The notes beneath the pieces are model-generated. The model saw only the letters and a list, made by a program, of their open reading frames with translations, made no database searches and was not told the DNA's origin. Position numbers and translations under genes: made by a program. This document shows, piece by piece, positions 1 to 11,391 of a stretch of 64,000 nt of DNA. How positions within the stretch are numbered: the stretch's first letter is position 1; each line of letters begins with the position of its first letter. The DNA is from Bacteroidales bacterium UBA2030 (GTDB lineage Bacteria; Bacteroidota; Bacteroidia; Bacteroidales; TTA-H9). The stretch covers positions 49,383-113,382 of the forward strand of contig DDBO01000164.1 in the NCBI GenBank assembly GCA_002332755.1. The letters run 5' to 3'.

Positions 1-1163
1 CCTATCAACAGGCTTTCAGGGAGATAGGTATGGAAATCAGCACTTCGCTTGACTATAATGGTTGGATGGAGCTTTACCGACGGATTGTCAACTGGGAACT
101 ACGCCTGCAGCAGACCCGCGAGGACGGAATGCTTGAAATAGTACGTATGCAAAAGGAAGAGGCCAACAACGTTTTTTCTCGCTACTATGAAGACAATTAC
201 CCCTTGTGGTTGAAAGGTAAAAGCCAGGAAAAACCTGTGCTCTCTCATACTTTGATAAGGGAAAAGCTGTTCCCGTTGCTTGAAAAAGAATCGCAGCTGT
301 TCCTAATAGTTATCGACAACCTTCGGTATGATCAATGGAAAACCATACAACCGGTAATTGAAGAGCTTTTCAGAGTTGAAAAAGATGAGATGTATTGCAG
401 TATACTTCCTACCACCACGCAATTTGCCAGAAATGCACTCTTTGCCGGATTAATGCCTTCCGAAATTGAAAAGAAATATCCCGCCTGGTGGATAAACGAA
501 TGGGATGAAGGCACGAAGAATCAGTATGAAGAACAACTCTTTGCGGAACTGTTGAAACGTTTTGGGAGAAATATCAAATTTTCGTTCAATAAAGTACTCA
601 ACCTAACTGCGGGAACCCGCCTAGTGGACAATCTGCCCAATCTTTTGGGCAATCAGCTTAATGTGGTAGTGTATAATTTCGTGGATACCCTTTCGCACGC
701 GCGCACTGAGATGGAAATCATCAGAGAGCTGGCCAACGACGAGGCCGCCTACCGTTCTCTCACACTTTCATGGTTCGAGCATTCACCTCTGCAAGATATT
801 ATGCGCTTTCTGTCCGAAAAACGTATTCCTGTCGTTATCACAACCGATCATGGAAGTATAAGAGTTCAAAATGCAGTAAAAGTAGTTGGCGACCGCGAAA
901 CCAATGTCAATCTGAGATTCAAGGCAGGTAAGAATTTAAATTTCAACAAAAAGGAATGCTTTCATGTTAGAAACCCGGAAGACGTTTTCTTACCCCGCCA
1001 AAACGTAACTACGTCCTACATCTTTGCTCGAGGCAATGATTTCTTCGCCTATCCCAATAATTTCAATTATTATTCAAATTATTACCGGAATACTTTTCAA
1101 CATGGAGGCATATCTCTGGAAGAAATTATGGTGCCTTTTGTATTTCTGAAACCTAAAGTGTAA
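1..1163 (+). CDS. porX: PorX-type regulator, PglZ output domain (5' end outside window)
   Basis: Seen: the reading frame is open to the left edge, so the methionine at position 30 is internal and only about 385 C-terminal residues are present. These contain a PglZ (alkaline-phosphatase superfamily) domain: an IDNLRYDQW motif near nt 310, a FVDTLSHAR segment near nt 680, a TTDHGS metal-site motif near nt 845, and a C-terminus ending GGISLEEIMVP. Known: in Bacteroidota this domain with this C-terminus follows a CheY-like receiver in PorX, the regulator of type IX secretion genes; the domain is a metal-dependent phosphohydrolase. Inference: the receiver lies just left of the window. A stand-alone PglZ protein is less likely given the close match to the PorX tail. 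A strong terminator follows. Confidence 0.85.
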   Translation, partial: YQQAFREIGMEISTSLDYNGWMELYRRIVNWELRLQQTREDGMLEIVRMQKEEANNVFSRYYEDNYPLWLKGKSQEKPVLSHTLIREKLFPLLEKESQLFLIVIDNLRYDQWKTIQPVIEELFRVEKDEMYCSILPTTTQFARNALFAGLMPSEIEKKYPAWWINEWDEGTKNQYEEQLFAELLKRFGRNIKFSFNKVLNLTAGTRLVDNLPNLLGNQLNVVVYNFVDTLSHARTEMEIIRELANDEAAYRSLTLSWFEHSPLQDIMRFLSEKRIPVVITTDHGSIRVQNAVKVVGDRETNVNLRFKAGKNLNFNKKECFHVRNPEDVFLPRQNVTTSYIFARGNDFFAYPNNFNYYSNYYRNTFQHGGISLEEIMVPFVFLKPKV

Positions 1164-1234
1164 ACAATTCTTACTATAGGAGACCGGAATAATACCGGTA
1201 AAATAAAGTCTTAAGGATAGATTTAATTTTAAAA

Positions 1235-1283
1235 GCCTCAAGCGCAAAATCCTTCTCAGCCCTTGAGGCAATTTTTTATTTTT
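1235..1283 (+). terminator. Rho-independent terminator after porX
   Basis: An 8-bp perfect stem (GCCTCAAG at 1235-1242 with CTTGAGGC at 1262-1269) is followed by a T-rich run. It lies about 70 nt after the porX stop and separates it from the secreted-protein gene. Confidence 0.8.
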
Positions 1284-1389
1284 AGGGGAACCATAGAGAT
1301 TTTGCAGAACCACGCTGACTTTTTTGTTCTGTAACCTATACTATCCTACTTTGAAAAAAGCAATTATGACTGGTTTTATATAGAAATTA

Positions 1390-1397
1390 TAATTTTG
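1390..1397 (+). promoter_or_regulatory. -7 element (TAATTTTG) of the secreted-protein gene
   Basis: TAATTTTG fits the Bacteroidota -7 consensus TAnnTTTG and lies 22 nt before the ATG at 1420. No TTTG stands at the usual -33 spacing, so only the -7 box is supported. Confidence 0.5.
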
Positions 1398-1419
1398 TAA
1401 GGACAAGAAATTCAGACAT

Positions 1420-4400
1420 ATGAAAAAATTCTCCCTTACCCTGTTTATAATAGTTACGACCTTAGGTTTACGAGGTCAAGATAATCCAGTAAATCCGGTA
1501 ATTACCGGAGAAGGCCGTTTTTTAGGAATTTCTCAGCCCTTGCGTGATTTACCGGTAATAACCGAAGAAGATTGGACAGGGATGAAAAACCGGGCCGAGC
1601 AAAAAAGATTGAATCCAAAATTGCAAAAACGAGAGTATCCCTATGCATCCACAGCCCTGCCCAAAGGTACTGACCCCGTATGGCAAAATTCCATGGGTGT
1701 TACTGAAAACTCAACAGAACTCATTCAGAGCTTCGACGGCCAAACCTCACCTTATTATCCCCCCGACTGCAACGGCACGGCAGGTCCCAATCATTATGTA
1801 CAGACCATCAATACCACCTTTGCGGTCTATAGCAAAACGGGCACGCTGTTGGCAGGCCCTACAAATCTGAATACTCTATATACAGGTCTTCCAGGTGCTA
1901 CCTACAACGATGGTGACCCTATCGTTCTCTACGATGAACAAGCCAACCGATGGCTTATCGCAGAATTTTCAGTGAGTGGTTCCAACGATTACATGCTCAT
2001 TGCAGTATCTACCACGAGCGATCCAACAGGTACTTGGTATAAATATAGCTTCGACGTAGCCGATATGCCCGACTATCCCAAATTTGGAATATGGCAAGAC
2101 GGATATTATATGGGAACCAATAACCCCTCAGGAGCAGATATTTATGTGTTTGAACGGACAGTTATGCTTGCTGGAGGAACTAACCCTAAAATGGTAGGTT
2201 TTGACAATCCTTGGCGTCCGACAACTATCGACGGTTTTGTTTGCGTTCCTCCCGTAGATAATGATGGAACCTTTGCTCCTGCAGGCAGTCCAGGAATTTT
2301 TATTGCCTTTAACGACGATGCCATTGGCGGTGGCAGCGACCAGTTGTGGATTTACGAACTAACGATAAATTGGAACAATACGGCGGCCTCTACATTCGTC
2401 AGAACACAGCAAATTAATGTAGCTCCTTTCGATTCAAATTTCGGCAACACATGGAACAATGTTACCCAACAGGGCACTTCCCAAAAAGTAGATGCCATAC
2501 CCCAGGTGATCATGAATGTTCCACAATACAGAAACTTTGGCAGCTATCAAACACTGGTGGCATGTCATACCGTAGATGTTGATGGCACCGACCACGCTGG
2601 CATAAGATGGTATGAGTTGCGAAAAACTGGCTCAACCTAGTCGGTAAGACAGCAAGGAACATATGCCCCTGATGCCCACAATCGCTGGATGGGAAGCATC
2701 GCCATGAATGCTGCAGGAGAAATTGCTTTGGGTTATAGTATAAGCAGCAGCACTCTATACCCCGGTATTCGCTACACCGGACAGACTCAGGGCAGCTATG
2801 CCGCAGGTAATAGTACGATGGACGTACCTGAAGTCACAATTCATACGGGACAATATTCTCAAACCGGCAGTAACCGTTGGGGCGACTATTCCCTGATGTG
2901 TGTTGACCCCTCTGATGATGAAACCTTCTGGTTTACTACGCAATACATTGGTTCAGGTGGCAGCCGCAAAACCAAAATTGCCTCATTTCAGATAGGACCT
3001 GTCGCCCCAACTGCATCTTTTACGGCCAGCACCACCTTACCTTGCTTGGGGCAAACCGTCACTTTTATCGATCAGAGCACTGCTGGTCCCACTTCATGGC
3101 AATGGACTTTTACTCCTAATACAGTGACTTATGTGAATGGAACCAGCTCCACCTCTCAAAACCCACAAGTACAATTTAATGCCTATGGCAACTACACTGT
3201 CTCACTCACCGTAACAAATGCAGTAGGTAGTAATACTAACACTCAGAACAATTATATTCAGGTGAATGAGGCTAACGCCGACTTTACAGCCTCACCCACT
3301 ACTGTTGTAGTAGGCTATAGCACAACTTTTACAGATGCTTCTACATGTTCGGTAAATTCATGGAGTTGGAACTTCGGTAGCGGTGCAAACCCTGCTACGG
3401 CTTCTACACAAGGACCTCATACAGTAACATACACTACTACAGGACAGAAAACAATAAGTCTGACGGTCAATGGCAATATCACCAAAACAAAAAACAACTA
3501 CATCAATGTTATTTCAGATAATATAAACATGCAAAATGGAGTCATATATACATGCTCTGGTACTTTTTATGACCCGGGTGGGCCTTCAGCCAACTATGCA
3601 AATAATCTGGATTATACCTTGACTTTCTTCCCGGGTACCACAGGCAACAGCGTTAAAGTAACCTTTACAAGCTTCAACCTAGAAGCCAGCAGCACATGTA
3701 GTTATGATTACCTCAAGATATACAATGGACCCACTACTGCTTCACCTCTTATTGGGACCTATTGCGGAACCAACAGCCCTGGAATTGTCACAGCAAACAA
3801 TTCTGATGGGGCACTCACTTTTGTATTTCATAGTGATCAATCGGTGACAGCCTCCGGCTGGGTAGCCACGATTAATTGTATAAGTACGGTAACAGTACCC
3901 AATCCGGCTAATCTTGTAGCCACTGCTTCGGGTACTTCTCAAATTGACCTTTCCTGGGCTCTTAATGCCAATAACGATAACGTGTTGCTGGCATGGTCAC
4001 CGACATCCACATTTGGAACACCGGTTAATGGAGCAACTTATACACCGGGAAGCACCTTGCCGGGAGGAGGCACCGTTCTTTACACCGGTACAAACACCGC
4101 TTACAGCCACACGGGTCTGACACCAGCCACCACCTATTACTATAAAGCCTATTCTTTCAATACTTCCAATATTTACTCTGCGGGTATTACAGCTAATGCT
4201 ACCACCCAAGCCGTTACGCTATCTGTAACTCCATCAAACCAAAATGTTCCTGCGGCTGCAGGAAACACTTCTTTCAATGTTACATGCAACGGCAATTGGA
4301 CAGCCACAAGCAATCAAACCTGGTGCACAGTAACCCCATCTGGCACGGGTAATGGAAGCCTCGTCGCTACTTATACAGAAAACACATCCATAACACCACG

Positions 4401-5784
4401 TATTGCTACAATCACAGTTAATGCTGTGGGTGCCCCACCGGTTTCTGTAACTGTTACCCAGGAGGGTGCAGCCCCTTATGTAAACGTTACCCCACCCAAC
4501 CATAACGTGTCGTCCTCAGCTGGATTTGTTGATTTTAATATTACCTCTAACACATCTTGGACTACCGTTAGCAACCAAGCCTGGTGCACAGTAAGTCCTC
4601 CCTCTGGTAATGGAAATGGCATTTTAACTGCGGTTTATGAGGAAAACACTACTCTTAATCAGCGAGTAGCAACAATCACAGTAACAGCCGCCGGAGCCAC
4701 ACCCGTCAGCGTAACCGTGACTCAAGCCGGTGCCGGGCCATTCTTATACGTTGAACCTCAAAATCAGAATGTGGCAGCCACCTCGGGAAGTGTTTCATAC
4801 AATGTCACATCCAACACCACTTGGACAGCTGTGAGCAACCAAAACTGGTGTACAGTAACCCCTTCTGGCACAGGAAATGGTACGCTTGTGGCAACTTATA
4901 CAGAAAATACAAGCACATTCCAGAGAATTGCTGAAATAACGGTTAGTGCCTCGGGTGTCAATCCTGTCATAGTTACACTTACCCAAGCTGGTGCAACACC
5001 TACCCTTAATGTTATGCCTGACAACCAGAACGTAAGTGCTTCTGCAGGAAGCACTTCTTTTGATATAATTAGTAATACCAACTGGAATGCTGTCAGCAAT
5101 GTATCTTGGTGTAATGTTGCTCCTTCAACGGGCAATGGCAATGGTACAATAATTGCCACTTATGAAGAAAACACCAGCGTTCAAAGCCGAGTAGCATTTA
5201 TAACGGTGACAGCATCAGGAGCAGTACCTGTAACAGTAACGGTATCACAAGCCGGAGCTGCCCCGTGGCTCAATATTACTCCACAGAGTCAGACAGTAGG
5301 TGGTGCAGCAGGTACTTCTATATTCGACATTACCAGCAATACCTCATGGATAGCTTCGAGTGATGCTCCTTGGTGCACTGTTACCCCTGCAGGAACAGGT
5401 AATGGCATTCTGCAAGCCGACTATGAGGAAAACGCCACGGCTGAAACACGCACTGCCAATATCCTTGTTACTCCTGCCGGCGGCAACCCCCAATTGGCAC
5501 AACTTATTCAGCTACCTTTGGGTGTTGGAGTTAGCAAAATTGAAGCCCTAATCCATATCTATCCCAATCCTTCTCATGGACGCTTCAGCATAACCACACC
5601 GGGTAAACGTATTATCAGTATTGAAATTTCTGTATTTGATGCTTCTGGTAGAAAAATTCAACATGCTTTGCTGGAGGGCAAAGAGAGTTATGTGATAGAC
5701 CTGAGCAATGTGCCCGCCGGTGTTTATACAGCAATGCTGACCACAGAAAATCAGACGATTTACAGAAAATTAGTAGTGCAATAA
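1420..5784 (+). pseudogene. T9SS-secreted PKD/CUB/BACON protein, interrupted by in-frame TAG
   Basis: Seen: two open stretches (1420-2640 and 2641-5784) lie in the same frame, split only by TAG at 2638-2640. Read through, the product is 1454 residues: signal peptide (about 1-20), an N-terminal beta-rich region without a recognised family, two PKD domains (about 530-695), a CUB domain (about 703-820), a fibronectin-III-like segment (about 830-930), five tandem BACON domains (934-1364) and a type A T9SS sorting tail with the YPNP motif near 1378. The codon after the stop continues SVRQQGTYAPD, and residue 407 sits where related proteins carry Trp, so a single TGG-to-TAG change explains the break. 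Inference: surface adhesin or glycan-binding protein. Without suppression the first piece would be a secreted 406-residue fragment lacking the sorting tail. Sequencing error is the main alternative. Confidence 0.85.
4219..5510 (+). repeat. Five tandem BACON-domain repeats (about 87 codons each)
   Basis: Five consecutive units begin L-x-V/I-x-P, carry a central W-C-(T/N)-V motif and a Y-x-E-N motif, and end with a V-T-x-x-Q/Q-A-G strand. Known: BACON domains occur in Bacteroidota carbohydrate-active and surface proteins. Wording such as TPSGTGNG recurs between units, suggesting duplication of one module. Confidence 0.85.
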
Positions 5785-5808
5785 AATTCTGACTCAATTC
5801 AAATCTTC

Positions 5809-5848
5809 AAGAGGCATATTCTATTTATGAATGTGCCTCTTTTTTTAT
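5809..5848 (+). terminator. Rho-independent terminator of the secreted-protein gene
   Basis: An 8-bp stem (AAGAGGCA at 5809-5816 with TGCCTCTT at 5834-5841) runs into a long T tract, 25 nt after the stop codon. It suggests the interrupted gene was transcribed as one unit to its end. Confidence 0.8.
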
Positions 5849-6064
5849 TCATTTGCCGGGTATAAAACACCTGCCTTAATATACATGGAGTACATTTTTT
5901 TACAGTGATTACTCCAAAAACATTTGAATAGATGAATTGGGTTTGCATTTTTATTGCCACAACTATGTAAATAACAGTAAAACAACTAATTACAAAATCA
6001 GGGTAATTCTTCCATAAACTTTTCGTAGATACCTTAAAAAAGTGCATTATTCATGTATTATTCT

Positions 6065-6072
6065 TAGTTTTG
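6065..6072 (+). promoter_or_regulatory. -7 element (TAGTTTTG) of maeB
   Basis: TAGTTTTG fits TAnnTTTG. The predicted transcription start near 6079 lies downstream of the alternative TTG at 6074, which supports the ATG at 6128 as the true start. Confidence 0.5.
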
Positions 6073-6127
6073 TTTGATCATCCACCAACCAGGAAAAACA
6101 TCGACCAATAACCAAAACCTGAACCTT

Positions 6128-8413
6128 ATGAGTACGCCAGACAAGAGTTTCTTAACCAAACTGGCCCTAGCCTACCATGCAGAGGGCCGACCCGGGAAAA
6201 TAGAGGTGAAACCCACTAAACCTTATCATTCCCAACGCGATCTTTCACTGGCATATACTCCGGGGGTAGCCATACCCTGCCTGGAGATCCAGAAGAATCC
6301 TGAAGATGTATATAAATACACGACTAAAGGAAATCTGGTGGCTGTTATAAGCAACGGAACGGCAGTTCTGGGACTCGGTGATATCGGACCCGAAGCCGGC
6401 AAACCGGTGATGGAAGGGAAAGGATTTCTGTTTAAAATCTATGCAGACATAGATGTTTTCGACATAGAAATCAATGAAAAAGACCCGGATCGTCTTGTCC
6501 AAATCATTAAGGCCATTTCACCGACCTTTGGGGGAATTAACCTTGAGGATATAAAGGCTCCGGAGTGTTTCGAAATTGAAGAAAGACTTAAAGAAGAGCT
6601 CGACATTCCACTGATGCATGACGACCAGCACGGTACGGCCATTATAACATCGGCAGGCTTACTCAATGCCCTGGAAATCAATGGTAAAGACATATCTAAA
6701 ATTCGTATTGTGGTTAACGGAGCAGGAGCAGCAGCAATTTCGTGCATCAAGCTTTACATCAAGCTCGGTGCACGCCCCGAAAACATTATCATGTTTGATA
6801 GCAAAGGAATGCTGCATAAATCGCGTACCGACCTCAACCCCATAAAAAGGCAATTTGCCCGGGAGGGCAAAATATACACCCTTGATGAAGCCCTTGATGG
6901 AGCAGATATGTTTTTAGGATTATCGGTAGCCGGGGTTCTACAAAAAGAGTGGTTGATGAAAATGGCACCCCATCCTATTGTTTTCGCATTGGCCAATCCG
7001 GTACCAGAAATAACTTATGAGGAAGGGACATCAGCCCGAAGCGATATCATTATGGCAACTGGCCGTAGCGATTATCCCAATCAGATTAACAATGTACTGG
7101 GATTCCCATTCATTTTCCGAGGTGCACTTGATGTAAGAGCGACCAAAATAAACGATGAGATGAAATTAGCAGCTGCATATGCTCTTGCACATTTGGCCAA
7201 AGAACCCACTCCGGAAGAAGTCAATCGGGCTTATGGTGTGACTAATTTAAAATTCGGCCCGGAATATATTATACCCAAGCCCAACGACCCCCGATTGATT
7301 TTGCATGTGGCTCCTGCCGTTGCACAGGCAGCCATGGAAACAGGGGTTGCACGCCAGCCTATTACCAATTGGGAGGCTTACCGCGAAGAATTAAGTCGGC
7401 GAATGGGGCTGGGTAATCCTATCATTCGGCAAATTAAGGCGAAAGCACAAAAAAATCCGCAGCGTATAGTATTTGCAGAGGCAGAAAATTATAAGATTCT
7501 GAAAGCTGCTGAAATCTGTTTGCAGGAAGGAATCACCAAACCCATTCTCTTAGGAAATGAAGCCCGCATTCGAAAATTAATCATTGAAAACGATCTGGAG
7601 CTGGAGGATGTTGAAATTATCGATCCTCGTTCAGAGAAAGAGAGGGAGCGCCGGCAGGAATTTGCCCGTTTGTTTCATGAGAAACGTTGCCGCAAAGGAG
7701 TCACATTGCAACTGGCCTGCGAACGTATGCACCATAGGAACTATTTCGGCCCCATGCTGGTTGAAAATGGATATGCTGATGGAATGATTTCCGGACTTAC
7801 CACATCTTATCCAGATACAATTCGTCCCGCATTGGAAATCATTGGAAAGCAAGACCGGTGGAACATTGTATCGGGCATGTATATTCTTAATACAAGCAAA
7901 GGCATGCTCTTTTTTGCCGATACCACCGTCAATATGAATCCCACAGCCGATACACTTGTAGAAATTACCTTACAAGTGGCTGAAGCCGTCAAAAATTTCG
8001 GCATAACACCGCGGGTGGCCATGGTTTCATATTCCAATTTTGGATCAGTTAAAGGAGCCATACCCGCCAAAGTACAAAACGCCGTGGCACGTCTGCACGC
8101 CGAGTATCCTGATTTAATAGTGGATGGAGACATTCAGGCAGACTTTGCCCTTAACCCGGAAATGATGAAAGAGTATTTCCCTTGGTCGAAATTGGCTGAT
8201 GCACCAGCCAATGTCTTTATTTTCCCCTATTTAACAGCGGGAAATGCAGCCTATAAACTGGTGATGCAGCTTTCTGACCGCGATGCCATAGGCCCGGTAT
8301 TACTTGGCTTGCGAAAACCAGTGCATGTCTTACAAATGGGGAGCACGGTAAATAACATTGTAAACATGGTATGCCTGGCTACCCTCGACGCCCAGCGACT
8401 GAAAGAAAGTTAA
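6128..8413 (+). CDS. maeB: NADP-type malic enzyme fused to phosphotransacetylase-like domain
   Basis: Oxidatively decarboxylates malate to pyruvate with reduction of NAD(P)+. Seen: 761 residues, the usual length of MaeB. The N-terminal malic-enzyme half (about 1-420) has YTPGVA, the metal-site segment MHDDQHGTA and the nucleotide-binding NGAGAAAI. The C-terminal half (about 440-761) is phosphotransacetylase-like. Known: in MaeB enzymes the PTA-like domain is mainly regulatory and binds acetyl-CoA; acetyl-transfer activity is usually absent. The ATG at 6128 is preferred over the in-frame TTG at 6074 because of the promoter position and family length. pckA and mdh follow on the same strand, so this region handles the malate/pyruvate/PEP/oxaloacetate node. 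Confidence 0.95.
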   Translation: MSTPDKSFLTKLALAYHAEGRPGKIEVKPTKPYHSQRDLSLAYTPGVAIPCLEIQKNPEDVYKYTTKGNLVAVISNGTAVLGLGDIGPEAGKPVMEGKGFLFKIYADIDVFDIEINEKDPDRLVQIIKAISPTFGGINLEDIKAPECFEIEERLKEELDIPLMHDDQHGTAIITSAGLLNALEINGKDISKIRIVVNGAGAAAISCIKLYIKLGARPENIIMFDSKGMLHKSRTDLNPIKRQFAREGKIYTLDEALDGADMFLGLSVAGVLQKEWLMKMAPHPIVFALANPVPEITYEEGTSARSDIIMATGRSDYPNQINNVLGFPFIFRGALDVRATKINDEMKLAAAYALAHLAKEPTPEEVNRAYGVTNLKFGPEYIIPKPNDPRLILHVAPAVAQAAMETGVARQPITNWEAYREELSRRMGLGNPIIRQIKAKAQKNPQRIVFAEAENYKILKAAEICLQEGITKPILLGNEARIRKLIIENDLELEDVEIIDPRSEKERERRQEFARLFHEKRCRKGVTLQLACERMHHRNYFGPMLVENGYADGMISGLTTSYPDTIRPALEIIGKQDRWNIVSGMYILNTSKGMLFFADTTVNMNPTADTLVEITLQVAEAVKNFGITPRVAMVSYSNFGSVKGAIPAKVQNAVARLHAEYPDLIVDGDIQADFALNPEMMKEYFPWSKLADAPANVFIFPYLTAGNAAYKLVMQLSDRDAIGPVLLGLRKPVHVLQMGSTVNNIVNMVCLATLDAQRLKES

Positions 8414-8606
8414 ATAGTTTGATATCAACCCTATCGGTTCTGAAAAAGAACCACAATCAATCCCAGAACGAGCATCCCACATCATTCAAAAATTTGTAAC
8501 TTAAACAGGGTAAGAGGGACCTTTTATTCGAGCCCCCTTTTTAAGGTTTTCAGTGTTAATATGGATAAAGATGAGAATTAGCAGGGGGTTAAAAAAACAG
8601 AAAACG

Positions 8607-8637
8607 TTTGCGGATTCAAAATCAATTTAGATATTTG
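8607..8637 (+). promoter_or_regulatory. Bacteroidota-type promoter of pckA
   Basis: TTTG at 8607-8610, a 19-nt spacer, then GATATTTG at 8630-8637 (one mismatch to TAnnTTTG). The ATG at 8661 follows 23 nt later. This implies pckA is transcribed separately from maeB. Confidence 0.65.
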
Positions 8638-8660
8638 CATACTAAATAAAATACTCACTT

Positions 8661-10298
8661 ATGGCAATTAACATACAGAAAATCAAAGCCGACCTGAGCA
8701 GCTACGGACTTGAAAATGTTGGCGAAATTTATTACAATCTCAGTTATGAGGAACTTTTTAAACATGAAACAGACCCTTCCCTCGAAGGCTACGAAAAAGG
8801 TTTTGTCACCAATACAGGGGCTGTTGCTGTTGACACAGGTATTTTTACAGGACGTTCACCCAAAGACAAATACATAGTAGAAGAAGAAACCTCAAAAAAC
8901 CATATTTGGTGGAAAACACCCGGCCGTAAATCAAGCGACAATAAACCCATCAGTGAAGCTGTATGGAAAGATTTGTATGACATTTCGGCTCGCCAGCTAA
9001 GTGGCAAACGATTATATGTACAGGATGGTTTTGCCGGCGCAAACCCTGACACCCGCTTAAGGATAAGAGTGGTTACCGAAGTTGCTTGGATGGCCCATTT
9101 TGTTAAAAATATGTTTATCAGGCCTACCGAAGAAGAACTTGAAAACTTCGAGCCCGATTTTGTGATGCTCAATGCCTGCAAAACTACCGACCCCCAATGG
9201 AAAGAACACGGATTGAATAGTGAAGTGTTTGTTGCATTCAATTTAAAAGAACGCCGTGCTGTGGTAGGGGGCACCTGGTATGGAGGTGAAATCAAAAAAG
9301 GATTTTTCTCGGTGATGAACTATTATTTGCCCCTGAAAGGTATAGCATCGATGCATTGCTCGGCCAATGTTGGTGAAAAAGGAGATGTTGCCGTATTTTT
9401 CGGATTATCAGGCACCGGAAAAACCACCCTTTCAGCTGATCCGAAGCGTAAGCTCATTGGTGACGATGAACATGGCTGGGACGAAGACGGCATCTTTAAC
9501 TTTGAAGGAGGATGTTATGCCAAATGCATCAACTTAAGCAAGGAAAACGAACCCGATATTTACAATGCTATTCGTCGTGATGCTTTACTCGAAAATGTAG
9601 TTTACGACCCTGCTACCGGAGAAATAGACTTCAGCAGTGCTGCCAAAACCGAAAATACCCGTGTTTCGTATCCTATTTATCATATTAATAATATTGTCAA
9701 ACCTGTATCGAAAGCAGGACATGCAACGAAAATCATCTTCCTGACGGCCGATGCTTTTGGCGTATTGCCTCCTGTAGCTAAACTCACCCGAGAACAAACG
9801 ATGTATTATTTTCTCACCGGATACACAGCAAAAGTAGCCGGCACTGAAAGAGGCATCAAGGAACCAAGTCCTACCTTCTCGAGCTGTTTTGGTGCCGCTT
9901 TTCTGCTCTTACATCCCACAGTTTATGCTCAAGAATTGGCCAAAAAAATTGATCAACACGGCAGCCAGGCTTACCTGGTAAATACGGGATGGATTGGTGG
10001 CCCTTATGGCATTGGTAAACGAATTGATATACCCAGTACCCGCGCTATCATTGATGCAATACTCGATGGCTCCATTGATGAAGCCGAATTTGAAGTATTG
10101 CCCTACTTCAATCTTGCTGTACCCAAAAAGGTCAATAAAGTTGACGGTAAAATTCTATTTCCTCGCAATTTATGGAGTAATCCTGCCGACTGGGATAAGG
10201 CTGCCATGGACCTTGCCAAAAAATTCATCGACAACTTTGAAAGCTTCACCGACAATGAAGAAGGTCGCAAATTGGTAGCTGCAGGCCCGACAATCTGA
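8661..10298 (+). CDS. pckA: Phosphoenolpyruvate carboxykinase (ATP)
   Basis: Interconverts oxaloacetate + ATP with PEP + CO2 + ADP in the cytosol. Seen: 545 residues, typical for the ATP-dependent family (about 530-545). Walker [12 protein letters not shown] lies near residue 248, the metal/ATP motif GDDEHGW near residue 268, and the substrate-binding FTGRSPKDK near residue 60. Known: in anaerobic Bacteroidota this enzyme often runs in the carboxylating, ATP-forming direction on the route to succinate, though it can also serve gluconeogenesis; direction cannot be read from sequence. It has its own promoter and is followed 64 nt later by mdh. Confidence 0.97.
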   Translation: MAINIQKIKADLSSYGLENVGEIYYNLSYEELFKHETDPSLEGYEKGFVTNTGAVAVDTGIFTGRSPKDKYIVEEETSKNHIWWKTPGRKSSDNKPISEAVWKDLYDISARQLSGKRLYVQDGFAGANPDTRLRIRVVTEVAWMAHFVKNMFIRPTEEELENFEPDFVMLNACKTTDPQWKEHGLNSEVFVAFNLKERRAVVGGTWYGGEIKKGFFSVMNYYLPLKGIASMHCSANVGEKGDVAVFFGLSGTGKTTLSADPKRKLIGDDEHGWDEDGIFNFEGGCYAKCINLSKENEPDIYNAIRRDALLENVVYDPATGEIDFSSAAKTENTRVSYPIYHINNIVKPVSKAGHATKIIFLTADAFGVLPPVAKLTREQTMYYFLTGYTAKVAGTERGIKEPSPTFSSCFGAAFLLLHPTVYAQELAKKIDQHGSQAYLVNTGWIGGPYGIGKRIDIPSTRAIIDAILDGSIDEAEFEVLPYFNLAVPKKVNKVDGKILFPRNLWSNPADWDKAAMDLAKKFIDNFESFTDNEEGRKLVAAGPTI

Positions 10299-10362
10299 TA
10301 TTTTGATGCAAATTTGCCAACTCTTTCTATGACTTAAAGTATTCACCTAAAACGATAATTCC

Positions 10363-11307
10363 ATGAATAAAATCACAGTAATTGGAGCTGGTAATGTGGG
10401 CGCTACCGTTGCCAATGTAATAGCCCACAAGGATCTTTGCCGTGAGCTGGTGCTGGTCGACATTAAGGAGGGTCTTGCCGAGGGTAAGGCTCTTGATATT
10501 TGGCAAGCCGGCCCTATCAACCATTTTAATACAAAAGTGGTGGGGGTCACCAACGACTACCTTCGCACCAAAGGTTCAGGAGTAGTGGTCATTACTTCCG
10601 GATTGCCCAGAAAACCGGGTATGAGTCGCGATGACCTGATTAAAACAAATGCCTTGATCGTTAAGGAAGTTACCGAAAAGGTCATCAAGTATTCTCCAGA
10701 AGCCATTATCATAGTTGTATCAAACCCTCTTGATGTGATGACATATGCTGCCTGGAAAGCTGCAGCCAAGTCGCACTCAAAGGTATTTGGGATGGCAGGT
10801 ATTCTCGACACCGGTCGCTACAAAACTTTCATTGCCAATGCACTTGATGTATCCCCCAAAGACGTACATGGTCTTCTGCTTGGCGGACATGGCGACACCA
10901 TGGTTCCCCTCCCTCGTTACACCTCTGTAAATGGTATTCCTATCACCGACCTTTTAGGCAAAGATGAAATTGATAAAATTGTAGAACGTACCCGCAAAGG
11001 TGGAGGTGAACTTGTCAACCTGATGGGTACCTCGGCATGGTATGCTCCCGGAGCTGCTGCTGCCCAAATGGTAGAAGCCATCGTTGACGACCAGAGGAGA
11101 GTATTCCCTGTAAGCGCTTACCTTAACGGAGAATTTGGTTTGAAAGATGTATTCGTAGGAGTACCCGTAAAACTGGGGCGCAATGGCATTGAAGAAATCA
11201 TCGAAATCAAGCTCAACGAAGAGGAAATGAAAATGCTGCACGAATCTGCCAAAGCCGTTAAAGAGTTAATGAACGCACTGGACGATATGAAAATCTTTGA
11301 CGAATAA
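10363..11307 (+). CDS. mdh: Malate dehydrogenase (LDH-like type)
   Basis: Reversible NAD-dependent interconversion of malate and oxaloacetate. Seen: 314 residues. The N-terminal Rossmann motif GAGNVGATVA, the substrate-loop arginines in RKPGMSRDDL, VVSNPLDVM, and the catalytic His in GGHGDTMVP place it with the LDH-like malate dehydrogenases common in Bacteroidota. It lies 64 nt after pckA on the same strand and ends at a strong bidirectional terminator, so co-transcription with pckA is likely. Together they carry PEP to oxaloacetate to malate, the first steps of the reductive succinate branch (inference). Confidence 0.96.
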   Translation: MNKITVIGAGNVGATVANVIAHKDLCRELVLVDIKEGLAEGKALDIWQAGPINHFNTKVVGVTNDYLRTKGSGVVVITSGLPRKPGMSRDDLIKTNALIVKEVTEKVIKYSPEAIIIVVSNPLDVMTYAAWKAAAKSHSKVFGMAGILDTGRYKTFIANALDVSPKDVHGLLLGGHGDTMVPLPRYTSVNGIPITDLLGKDEIDKIVERTRKGGGELVNLMGTSAWYAPGAAAAQMVEAIVDDQRRVFPVSAYLNGEFGLKDVFVGVPVKLGRNGIEEIIEIKLNEEEMKMLHESAKAVKELMNALDDMKIFDE

Positions 11308-11332
11308 GAAATCCCTTTCCAACAATCAAAAA

Positions 11333-11376
11333 CAACCGCAGTCTGATATCCTTTGGACTGCGGTTGCTGTTTTTTA
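11333..11376. terminator. Bidirectional terminator between mdh and the permease gene
   Basis: An 11-bp perfect stem (CAACCGCAGTC at 11333-11343 with GACTGCGGTTG at 11356-11366) has a T run to the right and an A run to the left, so it can end both the plus-strand mdh and the minus-strand permease transcript. Confidence 0.85.
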
Positions 11377-11391
11377 TGTAGGCAAAAAAAA

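Noticed and set aside
1074..1313. 79-codon minus-strand frame over the porX 3' end
   Set aside because: It overlaps porX and its terminator and has no protein-like features.
2638..2640. TAG read as pyrrolysine or another recoded amino acid
   Set aside because: No pyrrolysine genes are in view and the aligned position fits Trp, so a point mutation is simpler.
4219..5510. Several minus-strand open frames opposite the BACON repeats
   Set aside because: They arise from the repeated, stop-poor complement of the BACON coding sequence.
5799..6047. 82-codon minus-strand open frame between the secreted protein and maeB
   Set aside because: It runs through the terminator and A+T-rich intergenic DNA and resembles no protein.
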